Of a DNA stretch of 64,000 bases, positions 1 through 13,202 are shown in pieces. The stretch is from the NCBI GenBank assembly GCA_916700875.1, contig CAKAKS010000039.1, positions 19,462,367 through 19,526,366 on the forward strand, given 5' to 3'. A program made the position numbers and the translations under genes. The first letter of the stretch is position 1; every line of letters begins with the position of its first letter. The notes beneath the pieces were generated by a model. It was not told the origin of the DNA. It worked only from the letters and a program-made list of their open reading frames with translations, and made no database searches. This stretch comes from Sebastes aleutianus (lineage: Eukaryota; Chordata; Actinopteri; Perciformes; Sebastidae).

Positions 1-86
1 ACACCTCAGTGATTAAACAGTTATAACAGCCGGATTCAAACAGACGCCCGTCAGCCAATCAGAGAAGAGACAACTAACAGTAACGG

Positions 87-171
87 TAGGGATGTGTTGG
101 TCGAGAACGAGCCGGTTCAAAGAGCCGGCTCTTTTAAGTGAACGATATAGCCATCTCCGGTCCGAGGGCCG

Positions 172-202
<31 letters not shown>

Positions 203-783
203 AATTCAAGGCAGAATATTAGGACGATCTTCTCCGCGCCACAGGCACTCAATTCAATTCAATTCAAATGGCTTTATTGGCATGACGTAACACTGTACAT
301 ATTGCCAAAGAATATTCAAATTATGAAAATTTCCGTGCACTGACTGTGACTGAATGTTGTGTTAATGACGTCCGTGCGACCAATCAGGGGATGAAAGACA
401 AGGATCATACTATCAAGCAGGGAGGGGCGGGGGTGCGGACGGTCGACAGGTACAGAGCAGGAGGGAGAGGAGGAGAGAAAGAGAAAGAGAGGAGTGTGGT
501 GCGCGAATAGCAGACAAGATGAGTGACAGTCGGAAACGAAGCAGCATGTCAAATTATGGTATTCTGGAAATTATAAGGTTTAGTATAATTAAATTGAATT
601 ATTTAAGTGATATATGTGACATACTAATCATAGGTCAAAACATTTAAAAATAAATTTGGCTGAACTATAAAAGGCAGAAGTGGTAAAACTAAGAGCCGTT
701 TGGGAGCCGAAAGAGCCGGCTCTTCTTGGTGAGCTGAGCCAAATGATCTGGCTCACTAAAAAGAGCCTGAATTCCCATCACTA
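87..783. mobile_element. hAT-like non-autonomous element with 8-bp target duplication
   Basis: The ends read TAGGGATG (left) and CATCACTA (right), an imperfect inverted pair typical of hAT MITEs. The interior near both ends carries copies of AGAGCCGGCTCTTT. Flanking octamers AGTAACGG (79-86) and GTTAACGG (784-791) match at 6 of 8 positions, as expected for an aged hAT target duplication. A T27 run (172-198) and a LINE-type 3' tail on the minus strand (about 243-330, repeating AATTC) are nested inside. No transposase coding is seen. The family assignment is inferred from termini and duplication length. Confidence 0.6.
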
Positions 784-988
784 GTTAACGGCCAACGTAC
801 AAAGAGTCGCGTTAGTTACCTGCTGATAGATTACTTTACACACTTCTTTACACACTATCTTAACCATACACCTCTCCCATTATCTGACTGTGCTGCTGTA
901 GTTCATCCTCCAGCCAGTAGGTAGAGACGTGTCATCTCTTTGGTAGGAAAACATCCATGAAGTGAACAAGCTGAGGAAGACAATCAAA
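784..988 (+). promoter_or_regulatory. Upstream region and 5' UTR of tmem80
   Basis: This is the unique-looking sequence between the hAT-like element and the tmem80 start codon. It must contain the promoter and 5' UTR if transcription starts nearby. No TATA box or strong motif is obvious. The location is inferred only from the gene start. Confidence 0.35.
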
Positions 989-3900
989 ATGGCGCTGCTC
1001 GGACCAGGTAGGAGGACGCGTTGCTATGGTTGCTATGTGGTTGCTATGGACGCATTTAATCTAACTAGCTAACAAAGTCATTCATATTATTACAGCTACT
1101 TTAAAGAAACGTGTCAATACTTTGGTTCACTGTGAAGAAAACGTTTGTTATATGCTCCTGCCGTCTGGGAAGAGGTACAGGAGCATCTGCTGCAGGTCCA
1201 GCAGGATGCTGAACAGCTTCTTCCCAGACACACACACTCACATCCAACCCACCAGACATCAACACAGAAGATACTCACCTGTCAGAGACAACCTTTGTTA
1301 CAGTGATGCAAACAGCACTTTACTATGGACATTAATGCACCTTTCTCTGCTGATAAACACGACTGCAAATTGTATGAAATTGTGTCTGAAACGTTTACTT
1401 AATTTTATTCTTTTAAGATAAAATAAGATAAGATAAGATGAGATGAACCTTTATTAATCCTAAGGGAAATTCAGGTGTCAAAGCAGCAACATCAGCAAAC
1501 AGAGTGAAACACAGGAGAGGTAAAGGTATACACAAATTATAAAAACAATAAATAGAGATATAAAAGATACAGAGTGAATGGGTGAACATAGTGTCTACAG
1601 CCAATCTATAAATACATGTAGTATGTACAATAAATAAATGTAATATGTACATATGTGCAGTCTATAAAGTGGTGTATAGGATGTATAGTGTGCCAGTGGT
1701 TATAGTCCTAGATGGTTGCAGATGTTTAAAGTTCTTAAAGATCTTAAAGTCCTCATAGTTCTCATATCACATTGTTATTTTTAGGTATGTTAATTTTAAT
1801 ACTTATTTATTCTATCCTTTTTAATGCACTGACAGGAGCTGGGAGAAACAATATTTCGTTTCCTTCTGTTGTATGCAAATACTCAGTGTAATGACAATAA
1901 AGTGAATCTTGAATCTTGAATCTGTCTGTCTCTCTCTCTCTCTCTAGGAAGACCATCCAGTATAGTATCCTTTACATGTCATTCAGCTGAGTAACGCTAT
2001 AACGTCTAAACCAGACTCCTCTCTGTCATTGACTGCCTGAGGATGAACGATAACACCTTAACTCTACACCCAGCTGTCATCTGTTACTCTCCAGCTACTG
2101 CTGAAACTGACAGCAATCTACTTTGTCTTCTATTTCCTGTTCACTCTGGGCTTGATCATCAGAAAGAGTGAGTGCTGATGAGCATGTTACACAGTCCCAG
2201 GTTGTTGTTGAAGTGTTTTGATGTACCTGTAGAGAACAGTCAGACTGTGTGTGTTTCTGTCAGGTTTGGTGCTGTCTTATCCTGCTGATGCTCTGATCGG
2301 TGATGTCAGTCTGCTCTTCCTCCTGGCTGCTCTGCAGTTCCTCCATCTATTCTGCGGTGAGAGAACATACTGCCACTTTAGCATTGAGCCATACTTGTTT
2401 CTGCATATAACATACAACGATAATGCAATCAAGTGTACATGAATTCATGTAAGTAAGTAAGTAAAGCTTTATTTATATAGCACCTTTTAAAACACACCGT
2501 TACAAAGTGCTTCACACACAAATGAAACATCAAACAATGATGAAAACAAGAAAAATTACAATATGAAACACAGAAACAATGAGAAACAGATCAAACAAAA
2601 ACAAACAAACACACATGTGGATGAGGCCTATAGAAAGGCTTGCCTATAGAGATGGGATTTTAGAAGCCGCTTAAAACAGTCCAGAGATTCAGCAGCTCTA
2701 ATAGGTTGGAGGAGGTGATTCCAGAGAGTTGGGGCTAAGACAGAAAAGGCCTGCTCACCTTTTGTTTTGCAGTTTGAGTGGGGGATGGATAAAAGGCAGA
2801 GATTAGAGGATCAAAGTGTTCGACGGGTCGAATATGGAACTAAGAGATCAGAAATGTAACTGGGGGGCGAGGTCATGCAGTGCCTTAAATGTAATTAGCA
2901 AGATCTTAAAGTTGATTCTGAATTTTACAGGGAGCCAATGGAGGGATGCCAGAACAGGGGTGATGTGAGACCGACGGCTAGTTCTGGTTAATAACCTGGC
3001 CGCTGATGTACACTATATTGCACTATCATACATCATTGCTTACCATCCATTTCCCAAAGCATATCATAGTTGTTTTAGGTTGATGACTGCTGCATTTTTT
3101 ATTTTTACCTTAGGCAGCCAATATTTACATAATTTCAATACATACACCAAGAAGCTGTAAAGTGTCAAATAAATACACAAGAAACATGATGTAAATACAC
3201 TGACATTTTCTATCTTTCCATGGTTAAAAATGTAAACATTTACAAACAACAAATAAAAAAAGAAATAATACTTAGAGACAGGAAGAAGAAAAGTAATAAA
3301 GGGAGCATTGCAATATAGTTATGTACACATATTTTAGGACTCTCATTCGATTCAAATATTTAATCGTGATTAATCGCATGATTGTCCATAGATAATTGCG
3401 ATTAGTCACACATTTTTTATCTGTTCAAAATGTACCTCAAAGGGAGATTTGTCAAGTATTTAATACTCTTATCAACATGGGAGTGGGCAAATATGCTTGA
3501 TTTAAGCAAATGTATGTATATATTTATGATTGGAAATCATTTAACAACACAAAACAATGACAAATATTGTCCAGAAACCCTCACAGGTACTGCATTTAGC
3601 ATAACAAATATGCTCAAATCATAACATGGAACACTCAAGCCCAACAGGCAACAGCAGCTATCCGTGTGTCAGTGTACTAACTTGACTATGACTTGCCCCA
3701 AACTGCATGTGATTATCATGAAGTGGGCATGTCTGTAAAGGGGAGACTTGTGGGTACCCATAGAACCCATTTTCATTCACATATCTTGAGGTCAGAGGTC
3801 AAGGGACCCCTTTGAAAATGGAAAATTTCTAAAAAGCCTGTGATGTGCTTTGAAAAATGGTTGAGTATGTGATATCCTGATTTCAATTTCTAGCATGGGT

Positions 3901-5596
3901 CAAACTCCAGAAACACTAGATCCAACAGTTTCCATAATACAACTAATAGCATCATTTTGTTTGACTTTCCCTGTCTAGTAAATGTCTTTCAAACTGCCTG
4001 AGCCCAGTTTGTAACGTAAACTTTCTGTTATAAATCTTTAGTCTTTAGTCGTCACAACAGATTCAAGATTAACAGACATCCTTCCTCCACCGTCTTTGAC
4101 CTTGTCTGCAGGTGTGAAGGGCGACCTGACGGAGAGTGAGGGCTATATTCTGGCTCACCTCATTGTGACGGCGACAGCTTTGCCGCTGACGGTCTACTTC
4201 CTGTTGTGGCAGACGTACGTGTTGCTGGCAGACGTCATCCTCAGCAGTGTCTTGCTCGTTGTCTACGGTGTAGATGGATTCGTGGCTTTAAGCACTTTAG
4301 CCCGACTGGCCAGGTCAGTTTCACTCTCTTTAGTTTTCATCACAGACATTTTATATTAAACCTCTCCAGCCATGATAGATGGCTTTATTGGATTATGTGA
4401 CATGTGAGATCACAAACAGTCTTTTTTTGACAGTTGCATGTGCAACACGTTCTCATCCCAACTCGTCACATACTGACGCTTTGTCAGACCCCTCGGCGTC
4501 ACTTTTCGGTTGCAGTAACACATGCTTAATGTTGTGAATTAAACAAAGAAACTTGCTTAGGTTCAAGCAACAAAACCACTATGGGTAGGTTTAGGAAAAA
4601 ACAACATGGTTGGGCTCAAAACTACTACATTTGTACAGTGAAAATGTCACTGAACATTGTGAACACAGGACATGAACGAACAGCTGATTGTAACGTGGAA
4701 GTGAAACTTAATGCATGGGACACGAACAGCGGTCTCCTGGATGAAAACCTTGTGTTGTTGGACCCATCCACCTCCCCTCCAGCCCATCCTGTGTGTCTCT
4801 TTCGCTCTTTAAGCTATGTCACCACAGCACTTTTTCTGAGCGCTTATATTGACATGGATGGGTTTACATTGTAGTTAATGGATAGTTCGGTGCATTTCAT
4901 ACCGACGCTAAAGGGTGCCTAGTGCGTTGGTATCGAACGCTGACGGCCGTGACAAAGCGTCGTTATTTGACAACCTGGGAATGAGAACGGACTGACATAT
5001 CAGCATAAATGATAGATGGGTTAGTAAATTAAGATATCTGGTATCATACATAGATAACATACTTCATTATCACATGAAGAAACTGGCCTACATTTTAGTC
5101 TCCATTTATTTGATTGACAAGATATGTCTGCGTAATTAGCATCTCGTATGTATGTTTTTGAAATACCTGAATGCACTCAGCTTTCCTTTTGTTCATGCTT
5201 TTGTCCAGGAATGTAATAAGCCCTGGCTCCCTTTAGGACTTGTTTGAATTATTGATATAGGCGGCATTCATTCAAGTGATACAGTATACCTTGAACAATG
5301 TCGTCACATCCTCAACATTTCCTCCTTAAGATAGATCCAAGGATAATAATCCAATCCCTTATTCTGAAAAGATGGATATTGTTTATTCAGGTGGCTGAAA
5401 TAAATCAATGTGGATGTATTATTGTAGAAAACTCTGAACTAAACTAAACCTGCAGTCATTTGCAAGATTGTTTTTGGACAACTAAACATTGTACCACACA
5501 CTTTTTTGTGTTTCATGTGCTTTAAGTTTGTTCATGTACAGGTGAATAACAGATTTGTATTTGCTCTTCTTTGTGTCTTTCAGTGTCTATTCATGA
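989..5596 (+). CDS. tmem80: Transmembrane protein 80 (TMEM80/TMEM216-like family)
   Basis: Coding exons: 989-1007, 1950-1966, 2095-2167, 2264-2356, 4112-4313 and 5584-5596. Every internal border is GT-AG and phases join without stops, giving 138 residues. The protein has four hydrophobic helices at roughly 13-34, 48-66, 79-98 and 104-124. Recognisable family stretches are LVLSYPADAL after helix 1, GDLTESEG before helix 3 and YFLLWQ at the end of helix 3. The start ATG has A at -3 and G at +4. TMEM80 and its relative TMEM216 belong to a family linked to the ciliary transition zone; a ciliary role here is inferred from family only. The second exon is just 17 nt. The next gene, eps8l2, follows in the same orientation, as in mammals. 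A possible poly(A) signal ATTAAA is at 5938-5943. Confidence 0.92.
1128..1925 (+). mobile_element. CR1/L2-like LINE 3' end, split by a second antisense LINE tail
   Basis: One frame from about 1152 reads LPSGKRYRSI...LNSFFP, the C-terminal end of reverse transcriptase in CR1/L2-type LINEs. The tail at 1890-1922 contains AATGACAATAAAG and a repeated GAATCTT, typical of L2-clade 3' ends. The stretch of about 1418-1770 interrupts it and begins with GATAA repeats followed by CCTTTATTAATCC, which looks like the 3' end of a different LINE on the minus strand. It lies in intron 1 of tmem80. Exact insertion borders are approximate. Confidence 0.6.
2447..2995 (-). mobile_element. Interspersed repeat, probably an antisense LINE fragment
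   Basis: The segment opens with a GTAA run followed by AGCTTTATTTATATAGCACC, a wording found many times in teleost genomes. It continues with degraded sequence ending near GATGCCAGAACAGGGG. No open frame is left. It lies in intron 4 of tmem80. The class is inferred from general familiarity. Confidence 0.5.
3340..3825 (-). mobile_element. MITE, reverse-oriented relative of the copy at 29325-29810
   Basis: The left part contains TTAATCGTGATTAATCGC. From about 3640 to 3820 it matches, in reverse complement, the stretch at about 29575-29765, including the shared CAAGGGACCCCTTTGAAAATGG-type segment and TTGGGGC around the middle. This is a direct observation of two copies within the window. It lies in intron 4 of tmem80. 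Confidence 0.65.
4432..4995. mobile_element. MITE with inverted ends GTTCTCATCCCA / TGGGAATGAGAAC
   Basis: The left end reads GTTCTCATCCCAACTCG and the right end CCTGGGAATGAGAACGG, an inverted pair. The internal stretch around 4490-4640 recurs at 52345-52521. It lies in intron 5 of tmem80, between the donor at 4314 and the acceptor before 5584. Confidence 0.6.
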
Positions 5597-8050
5597 AGAA
5601 GCCTTCTCTCCGTCTTCATGTTGCAGCTGAGCTCGCAGCCCGTCTGCACAGAAATCAAAGTAACTTTGTCTTTAAGACAGTTTGAATGTTTGTAAGGTGA
5701 AAACTGTTTGTTTGGACTGTTATATTTTATAACTGAATTAGTATAATACTTAAAATGTGGGGATAGTTGTCGAAAAACCTGTTCACTTTGGTGCAGTCAG
5801 GGCTGTTTGCCATAGAGACATAGAAAAATATTTGTATTTTATTTAATATTTCCCTATGTTCTTCTGTATATTTAAATAGTTTTTTTTACAAGTGTTGAGG
5901 ATGAATATCTATATTTGTGTTACTATTGCTTATTTATATTAAACATACATTTAATAAGTTTCACATTTGTTCATTTTTTTCTCCAGTAGAGGGCAGGCTT
6001 GTTTTGATTAAGATTTGAATAGTGACACACAGATTTTAGTACTAAAAAAGGAACATTTTCTTTCTGTCTCCCATTTTTAGGAATTTAATGAGTCAATAAC
6101 TCAGGTCAACTGGAGTGTGTGGAGTCACACTCAACTATACATGCAAATAACCTTCCAATATTCCTATTGATCCATAAAGGGCTTTTAGTTGTGCTACAAT
6201 CTGTTGGAGGATGGAACCTGCCAAAATCAAAAATAAATAAATAAATTACTCGATAAATAAATAAATATGCCATTAAATGAACCAAAAATAATATTAAAAA
6301 TAAATGTAGGCATTAATTAAATGATAAAATGTGATATAAATTGATATTTCTGTCTTAATTTGCGTCTTTATTTATCTTGAATTTTATTTATTTATTTTTT
6401 ATTTTGGCAGGTTCCGATCTCCATATGTTACTTGACTCTGACTCAAATTATATCTGTAAAAATCATTTAAACTTAAACTTTTAATTGCACATATTGATGT
6501 CAGATCAACACTGATCCTCTGCACTTTTCCATTCATTCATTCAGACGAAGATCTCAGTTTTTTATTTATTGTTGTAACCATTAGTACCAGTACTATTAGT
6601 CTTTTTCCTTCCCCACATTCTTCAAACAGGTGATTTCTCAGCCCTGACAGCTGAAGTTAATGATCAAACCAAAAGACAAGGTTTCCAAAGTAACCAGTTT
6701 CAAAACAAATCACATTTCAGAGTGCCTGCGCTTGAGCAACAGCCGAGCACACGGACAAACCCTCTGTGCATGTTACTGACTGCAGGTCAAGCCAGTGTGT
6801 GTGCAAGTATGTATATATTCCCTTTTTAATCGTCTCTCACTGCTGGTTTCATGAGGAGTGTGGTCAGTTTTGTTAATCATTCAGGCGGTTGTTCACATAC
6901 AATAATATACCCTGAAGAGAGTAACTGCATTTTGTTAATGCTTCTCTTTGCAGGGACAGCTCACTATAGCTGGACAAAGAGTGGTCATTCTTACCAGCCG
7001 GTGACATTGAAACCTGGGCAGCGTTCCACACTGTTGCTCCTCTTTCATTGAATCCAGCTAGTTTAGACCAGTCGCTGCTTTGCTGCACAAAGAGAAACAG
7101 AGTTTGCATATAAAATATATTTAGGTCTATGCATTTGTGAATTATAAACATCATCTGTTTCTATTGCCATATAAACGTTGGTAATGTCACTAGGGAATCT
7201 CATATGGTCTAGCTGCAATGATTAATCGATTAGTTGTCAACTATTAAATTAATCGCCAACTATTTTGATAATCGATTAATCGGTTTGACAATTTTTTAAA
7301 GAAAAAAAAGTCTAAATACTCTGATTCCAGCTTCTTAAATGTGAATATTTTCTGTTTTCTTTACTCCTCTATGACAGTAAACTGAATATCTTTGAGTTGT
7401 GGACAAAACAAGACATTTGAAGACGTCATCTTGGGGTATGGGAAACACTGATCATAATTTTTCTGACATTTTATAGACAAAACAACTAATCAGTGAACTG
7501 AGAAAATAATCTACAGATTGATTGACAATGAAAATAATTGCAACCATAGTGTTGTTACAGCAGTGGTTCCCAACCTTGGGGTTAAGATCCCCCAAAGAGT
7601 CTCAGATAAATCAGAGGTTCACAAGATGATTAAAGAATTTAAAAAAAGTAATTTCTCTTACACAAAATTATGTTTATTTTTCCTCTTCTGTAATTTTTGC
7701 TTTTTTCTTGTGAAAAAATAATTTAAAAAAAAATCCTTAAAATCAACCTACCACTTTATTCTAAGAGGTCACAAGCCAAATGTTTGGAACCACTGCTTAA
7801 CTCCCTAGATTTATATATATATATATATTATATTAGATATGAAAGCACACCACATGGTAATTAGACACCAGAGTAATCACCTTATGGTTTCAAATGAAGC
7901 TGCACAGTGTGAGTTGTTGTTGTTGCTTTAAGTAATAAAATATATAATAAAACAGATGAGTGAGTTGCATCACCAGCATGCAGACTTAATGTGAAGTGAG
8001 TGAGTAAAGCCCACACAGAGAGGCCCACCCTCGGTGAAGTGTCTGTGGAG
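5597..8050. other. tmem80 3' UTR and tmem80-eps8l2 intergenic region
   Basis: The first few hundred bases are the presumed 3' UTR of tmem80. The remainder has no supported exon. It contains an interspersed repeat at about 7205-7545 (several copies of AATCGATTA) and a small hAT-like MITE at about 7560-7798, whose ends read CAGTGGTTCCCAACC and GGAACCACTG. The rest is AT-rich with no structure that I can name. Confidence 0.6.
7560..7798. mobile_element. Small hAT-like MITE
   Basis: The termini CAGTGGTTCCCAACCT and GTTTGGAACCACTG form an imperfect inverted pair about 15 bp long. A truncated relative starts at about 44290 (CAGTGGTTCCCAACCTAG). There is no coding capacity. Confidence 0.6.
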
Positions 8051-8353
8051 CTCCTCCCTCTCTCAGGTAGAGTTACCTCTCTCTGGATCACTCACCTGCT
8101 CCCGCGCTGCTGCCTCCTCCTCCTCAGCGACTGTGTTACTGGCAACCGGCAACAAACCAAACTGAGCTCCGTGTTGGACGCAAACAGCCTTTAAATTAAA
8201 CGGGTCTACTTTACAACAAGCGGTTATAAATACAAGAACATTTTACTGCGGAGTTCCCTGTTCTCCTCCTGACCGGGCTGATGGCAGGCTGATGCTGCAG
8301 GCACTGACTCGCCCACATTATCACCTTGAGCATCCCGTCTGGAAAACACCACT
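8051..8353 (+). promoter_or_regulatory. Possible untranslated first exon of eps8l2
   Basis: This stretch is richer in G+C than its neighbours and ends in ACT followed by GTGAGT at 8354, a good donor. The first coding exon of eps8l2 starts with an acceptor at 13967 and carries an in-frame stop before the ATG, so at least one upstream untranslated exon is required. This is the best local candidate, but no transcript evidence is available. Confidence 0.35.
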
Positions 8354-8793
8354 GTGAGTTAATATGAGGGCTTAAACATAGACTACTACTATTACTTTCT
8401 TTATTATGAGGAGTTAAACATAGACTACCACTACTGCTTTCTGTCTTATGAGGACTTAAACATAGACTACTACTACTGCTTTCTTTATTATGAGGACTTA
8501 AACATAGACTAATGCTTTTTTTCTTATGATAAGTTAAACATAGACTACCACTACCACTTTCTTTCTCATGAGGGGTTAAACATAGACTACTACTACTACT
8601 GCTTTATTTCCTATGAGGAGTTAAACATAGACTACTACTACTACTACTTTCTTTCTTTCTTATTAGGAGTTAAACATAGACTACTACTACTATTATTGCT
8701 CCTACTACGTTCTTTATTTCTTATTAGGAGTTAAACATAGACTACTACTACTACTACTTTCTTTCTTTCTTATTAGGAGTTAAACATAGACTA
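8354..8793 (+). repeat. Degenerate minisatellite, unit about 50-65 bp
   Basis: The core GTTAAACATAGACTAC recurs about nine times, each followed by ACTACT and TTTCTTT runs and then TATGAGGA or TATTAGGA. Unit length varies because the trinucleotide and tetranucleotide parts expand independently. It begins right after the candidate donor at 8354. Confidence 0.85.
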
Positions 8794-8794
8794 C

Positions 8795-8837
<43 letters not shown>

Positions 8838-8878
8838 GTCTTTCTTTCTTTCTGTCTTTCTTTCTTTCCACTTAACAA
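8794..8878 (+). repeat. (TTTC)n microsatellite
   Basis: About 20 TTTC units with two TGTC variants. It continues directly from the minisatellite, whose own units end in TTTC. Confidence 0.95.
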
Positions 8879-10154
8879 ATCTCACCAAAAGGTCCACTGA
8901 CTGACTGTTCTGGAGCTTTCAATAGTATCATATGATCTTCCTCAGCAGGTGGAGTTGCCTATAATTTCTATTCAACTTTATAATTGTATTTTTCTGAGCT
9001 CTTACATGACTTGTTGGTTTAAAAGTTTGGTATTAATTATTAAGTATTATTAATGATTTATTGTGTTATGTCTCCTAATACACTGGTTCTCAAACCTTTT
9101 CACATCAAGGACCACTGAACTGGCACAAATTAGACCACAGACCCCCACTTGATAAGATTGTGTCCCAGGGTACCCGGTCGGATAGGATCTTTGCTTTTAG
9201 ATGTGTTTTTACAGAAAGTGTTTGAAACCCATGACCAAAATAGTCATACATTCTGTCATTGTGTTAGTTATGGATAGGGATGGACCATTACGACTTTTTC
9301 AGTCCTGATATCGATATCTGGGCTTTGGGTATCGGCCGATACAGAGTACCGATACCAGTGTCTACAGTAATTTAATAACCTGTATGCCTCACTCTGTGGA
9401 AATAATCATTCTCTTATGGGTCAGGCCTGACTTGAAGATTATTTTCCTAACTTTGTAAAACAAAAATGTAACAAATAAATAAATGGATAATATTTACTGA
9501 ATTGTTTTTTACTATTAAAATAATAAATTGTACACCAGCAACTTAATAAAAACTCTTCAAAATTCACAGTTCAAGTGCAAACCTTTTTAATGCAGCAATA
9601 ACAAAACTTAAAGAGCCCCTGTAAACCCCCCAAGGACATCTGGTGGTCCCCAGATCCCACTTAACCACTGTCCTAATAGACACCATTATTAATGTTTTGT
9701 GATCAAGGCTGCAGGTTTGACGTGATATTAATACACTGAAATTGTACAGTGATTAATTTTATGGAGTATAGTTCACATACTGTACCATGTGGTATTGGTG
9801 TTGCTTGTTGCAGGAGAGCTGGAAACTACATGTTGCTGTAACATATTTAAATCTGGTGTCTCCTTCCTCAGCCTTAATTACAGCATTTAGCTCTGCGGTG
9901 AGAGGAACGTGCTTTCATTTAGGTTCAACAAGCTTAGGAATAACGTCATGGCATGCTGCACATTAACAACCAAGTATGAGGAACACTAATTGCTAATTTG
10001 ATGAATCACATGTGATTATTTCACAGTCTTGTTAGTAGTTTTTTTGGCCTGGCATATGTGTTGGAAGGGTTATATTATGAATGTTATGTAAACAAATAGG
10101 GATCATATCTGTGAAATCTGACCTGATTTTCGTCTTGTGCCCTGATTCAGAGAC

Positions 10155-10269
10155 CTATATATATATATATATATATATAACAATATATATATAAAAATAT
10201 ATATATATATATATAAAAATATATATATATATATAAAAAAATATATATATATATATATATAAATATATA
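10155..10269. repeat. (TA)n microsatellite with A-rich interruptions
   Basis: Runs of TATATA are broken by short AAAAA blocks. The tract is self-complementary and could extrude as cruciforms. Confidence 0.95.
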
Positions 10270-13202
10270 AACCTGAATCATCATCACCAGATATCATAAC
10301 AGTGAACTGTGATTCAGCCAGATGGCTGCATGGCTTGAAATACATAAACTAACTGTTATATCCTACAAAATGCTTACTCAAGAGCGTGGAGCAAAGTCCA
10401 GATTGATGATATCAGAGCAGCCTCATATTACATAAGCTATCACTGTCAATATTTTCTAGTCTTGTAGTATGATAACGTCAAAAGGTGTTGATATTGGTAT
10501 TAGACTGATGTGACCTTATGTTAACAGTCTGTCTTAAAAGAAAAAACACTTTATAATACTGTAAACACTGGGATTATTTCACCATTAATGTGAATGCCAG
10601 TAGGGATTCTTGTTGTCAGTCTTTCTCGCTGTTTTCTGAAATCCTCTGTTGAAGCTTCAGATGTGTTACTACGGATATGTATTGTGTTAGAGCAGTTGTT
10701 AGGGAGGCTAAATGTCTAGTTGTGCTGCTTTGTAGGCTAGTAACAGAGTTATCATGTTGTGGCATTAAATATGTTTCAGACTCAAGCTGCTAAAAATCAG
10801 TTGTTTTGTTTTTGTTTACATTTGGAGTCAGATTGTTGTCATGCAAAACAGGTCATGACATCCTCTGAGCATAAACTCTGACTGTCCCGTAAGAAGGATG
10901 CATGTTACAATGCAGATTTGTTTGGTCAGGGTTGCTAAACTTGAAGGTTGAAGGTTGCAGTACATAACCAAAGATGATACACAATCTTTTAGACATGCTT
11001 GTCACTGTGATATATGGTACAGTTATTGATTTATATGTTCAAAGACAGAGATTTTGCAGTCATTTACGAGGATTTCAGGGATTCTTGTGTGTTTTTATAA
11101 ACTGTTAGCAAGCACGGTAGATGATAAAGTGGTGAGTTTCAATCCAAAATTAGTAGGGCTGCCCCCACTTAGTGGATTAGTTGACTAATTAATCGTTTTG
11201 GTCTTAGTCGATTAAGATTTCTTAAGATTTTTTTTTTGTTTCTTTAGATTAGTCGTTTTTTTATGCTTTTCTCATGTTGAATGATTTATTTCCAAGAAAC
11301 TTATGAGCACATCTCTGGTAAACACCAGATTTAAAGTGGTGCTTTTGTGTGATTCTTTTGGAGAAACTTTGCAGATGTTGATTAAATCAACTAATCTAAA
11401 ATTAGATTTAACATGTTAACAAAAGAAAACAACACAGACCATGTGACTGATACCACGAGCTTAAAATATGAGACTGTGTGATCATTGTTACTCTCATTGC
11501 TCCGATTTGTTGTCACAGAGAGCCGTATGAATATGACGACACTTGTTTAACCTCATTCCACTTAAATATGAAAAATGAAACCAGTAATTTTGAGAAAAGG
11601 CAGAATTAAATATGAGACATACCTGCCTTTATGAGTGAGCCTAAGATAAGCGCCCTGCTTCTATTTCTGTGTAATTATTGTCCTAATACCGTGTAATTAC
11701 CTGTGAATAAAGGCTTGTCCGTATTGAACAATGAGCACCTTAGGCTGAGTGGAGGAGAGGTGTGCGGAGGGCCTCTTGCCGTGAGGTTGACAACACATGA
11801 CACCCAGCCCGTCCTGCTCCGGCTTCACCTCCTCCTGATACCTGGCGGTGGGCCAGAGCTGGGAACAATAGCGTCGAGGCATGATGACCAAAGAGATAAG
11901 GACAGAAAGAGGAAGTCTACCTTTTTGTGCAGGCTCACTAAACTAAATAGGATTAGTTTTCTCTGCTTATTTGCATTTAAGATTTAGTTGTAGATGATCC
12001 TTTAAACTGGTTGCATGGAGCTACATGAACAATACTTTGTCTGCAGGAACACTTTGGTTAATATCTGTGAGGGCTGTTGTTGTGATTTGGCCTCGCTTTG
12101 TTTCAGCAGATATGAGCAGATTATCTGGTGAGGGCGATTACGTTTATGATCCGCTGCGAGATAAGCTTGAGTGACCGCACCTGCAACCTGTAACCTGTAA
12201 ACTGTCGTACACGGTATTTACCTTGTGTAGTTAACTGCTGCTCGTTATGCAAAAGCAGTTTTATGCTTCAGAAAGGAGGTAAGACATGAGATGAGGAAAT
12301 GGCTGTCTCATAACGCTGTCATGTACAAGTGTTAACTGTCTGGTTAGATTCATTAATTATACTGAAATATTCACTGTGGGAAGCACGCCTAGTGTCACAA
12401 ACTGACACACGTTGGATTGTTCTTGTAGGACACTTAAAATACTTGTTGGTGACACAGGATCCAAACATCTCGCCGCCAATCAATAATACAAACTGAGCTA
12501 AAGAGACACATGGCTCCTTGGAGTCTGAAAGTCACATAAGGTGAAAGGTGATCATTATCTCCAGTTTTAAATACACATCACTTTAGGCATTAACGTAGGG
12601 ACTCTTATCAGTAAAGTATCGTAAAGGAAACCAGGCAGAGCCCACCGTGTTGTGTAACAGCTCATTAGGGTCCACATAGGCTAGCTACAGTGTGTGTTTA
12701 GCCACGGTGTGTGATATATATTACATAACCTCGTCACTACATGCCTTGACAGACAAGACAGAGCCTCCAGGCCAAGAGGGAAAGGTGTGGGAGAGTTTCG
12801 TTCTCTCATTTCCTGCTCCCGTTAACCAGATTTAGACGTAGTGCTCCATGCTAATTATCAAATAGTCAGCGTGGCTGAGTGTGAAACCCAACCAGATTAA
12901 TTAATTGCAGCTATGCAGATATAGTCGTCAACACAGTGGATCTAATTACACAGTGCATATCAGCCTGCTGTCTGCCATTGTCCCAGATCGGCCCCCGACT
13001 ACCAGCGGTACAGGCCCAACACCTGGCTCTGCACAGTGGAAGAACAGGCTGTTTGGTAGACTACGCCTCAACTTTGCATGCCATATCTACAAGCTTACTG
13101 AGGTGCCAATAGCTTTATAAGCTTTAGGACTGTATATGAGAGCTCATCAAAGTGGAATGAGAGAAAAAAAATATGCATTCAAAAGGATAACAGTCCGTTT
13201 GC

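Noticed and set aside
4096..4359. 87-codon frame taken as an intronless gene
   Set aside because: It is exon 5 of tmem80 (4112-4313) with adjoining intron; the start Met would be in the intron.
11703..11987. 94-codon plus-strand frame with a matching minus-strand frame
   Set aside because: No splice or family signal; probably chance openness in a non-repetitive intron segment.
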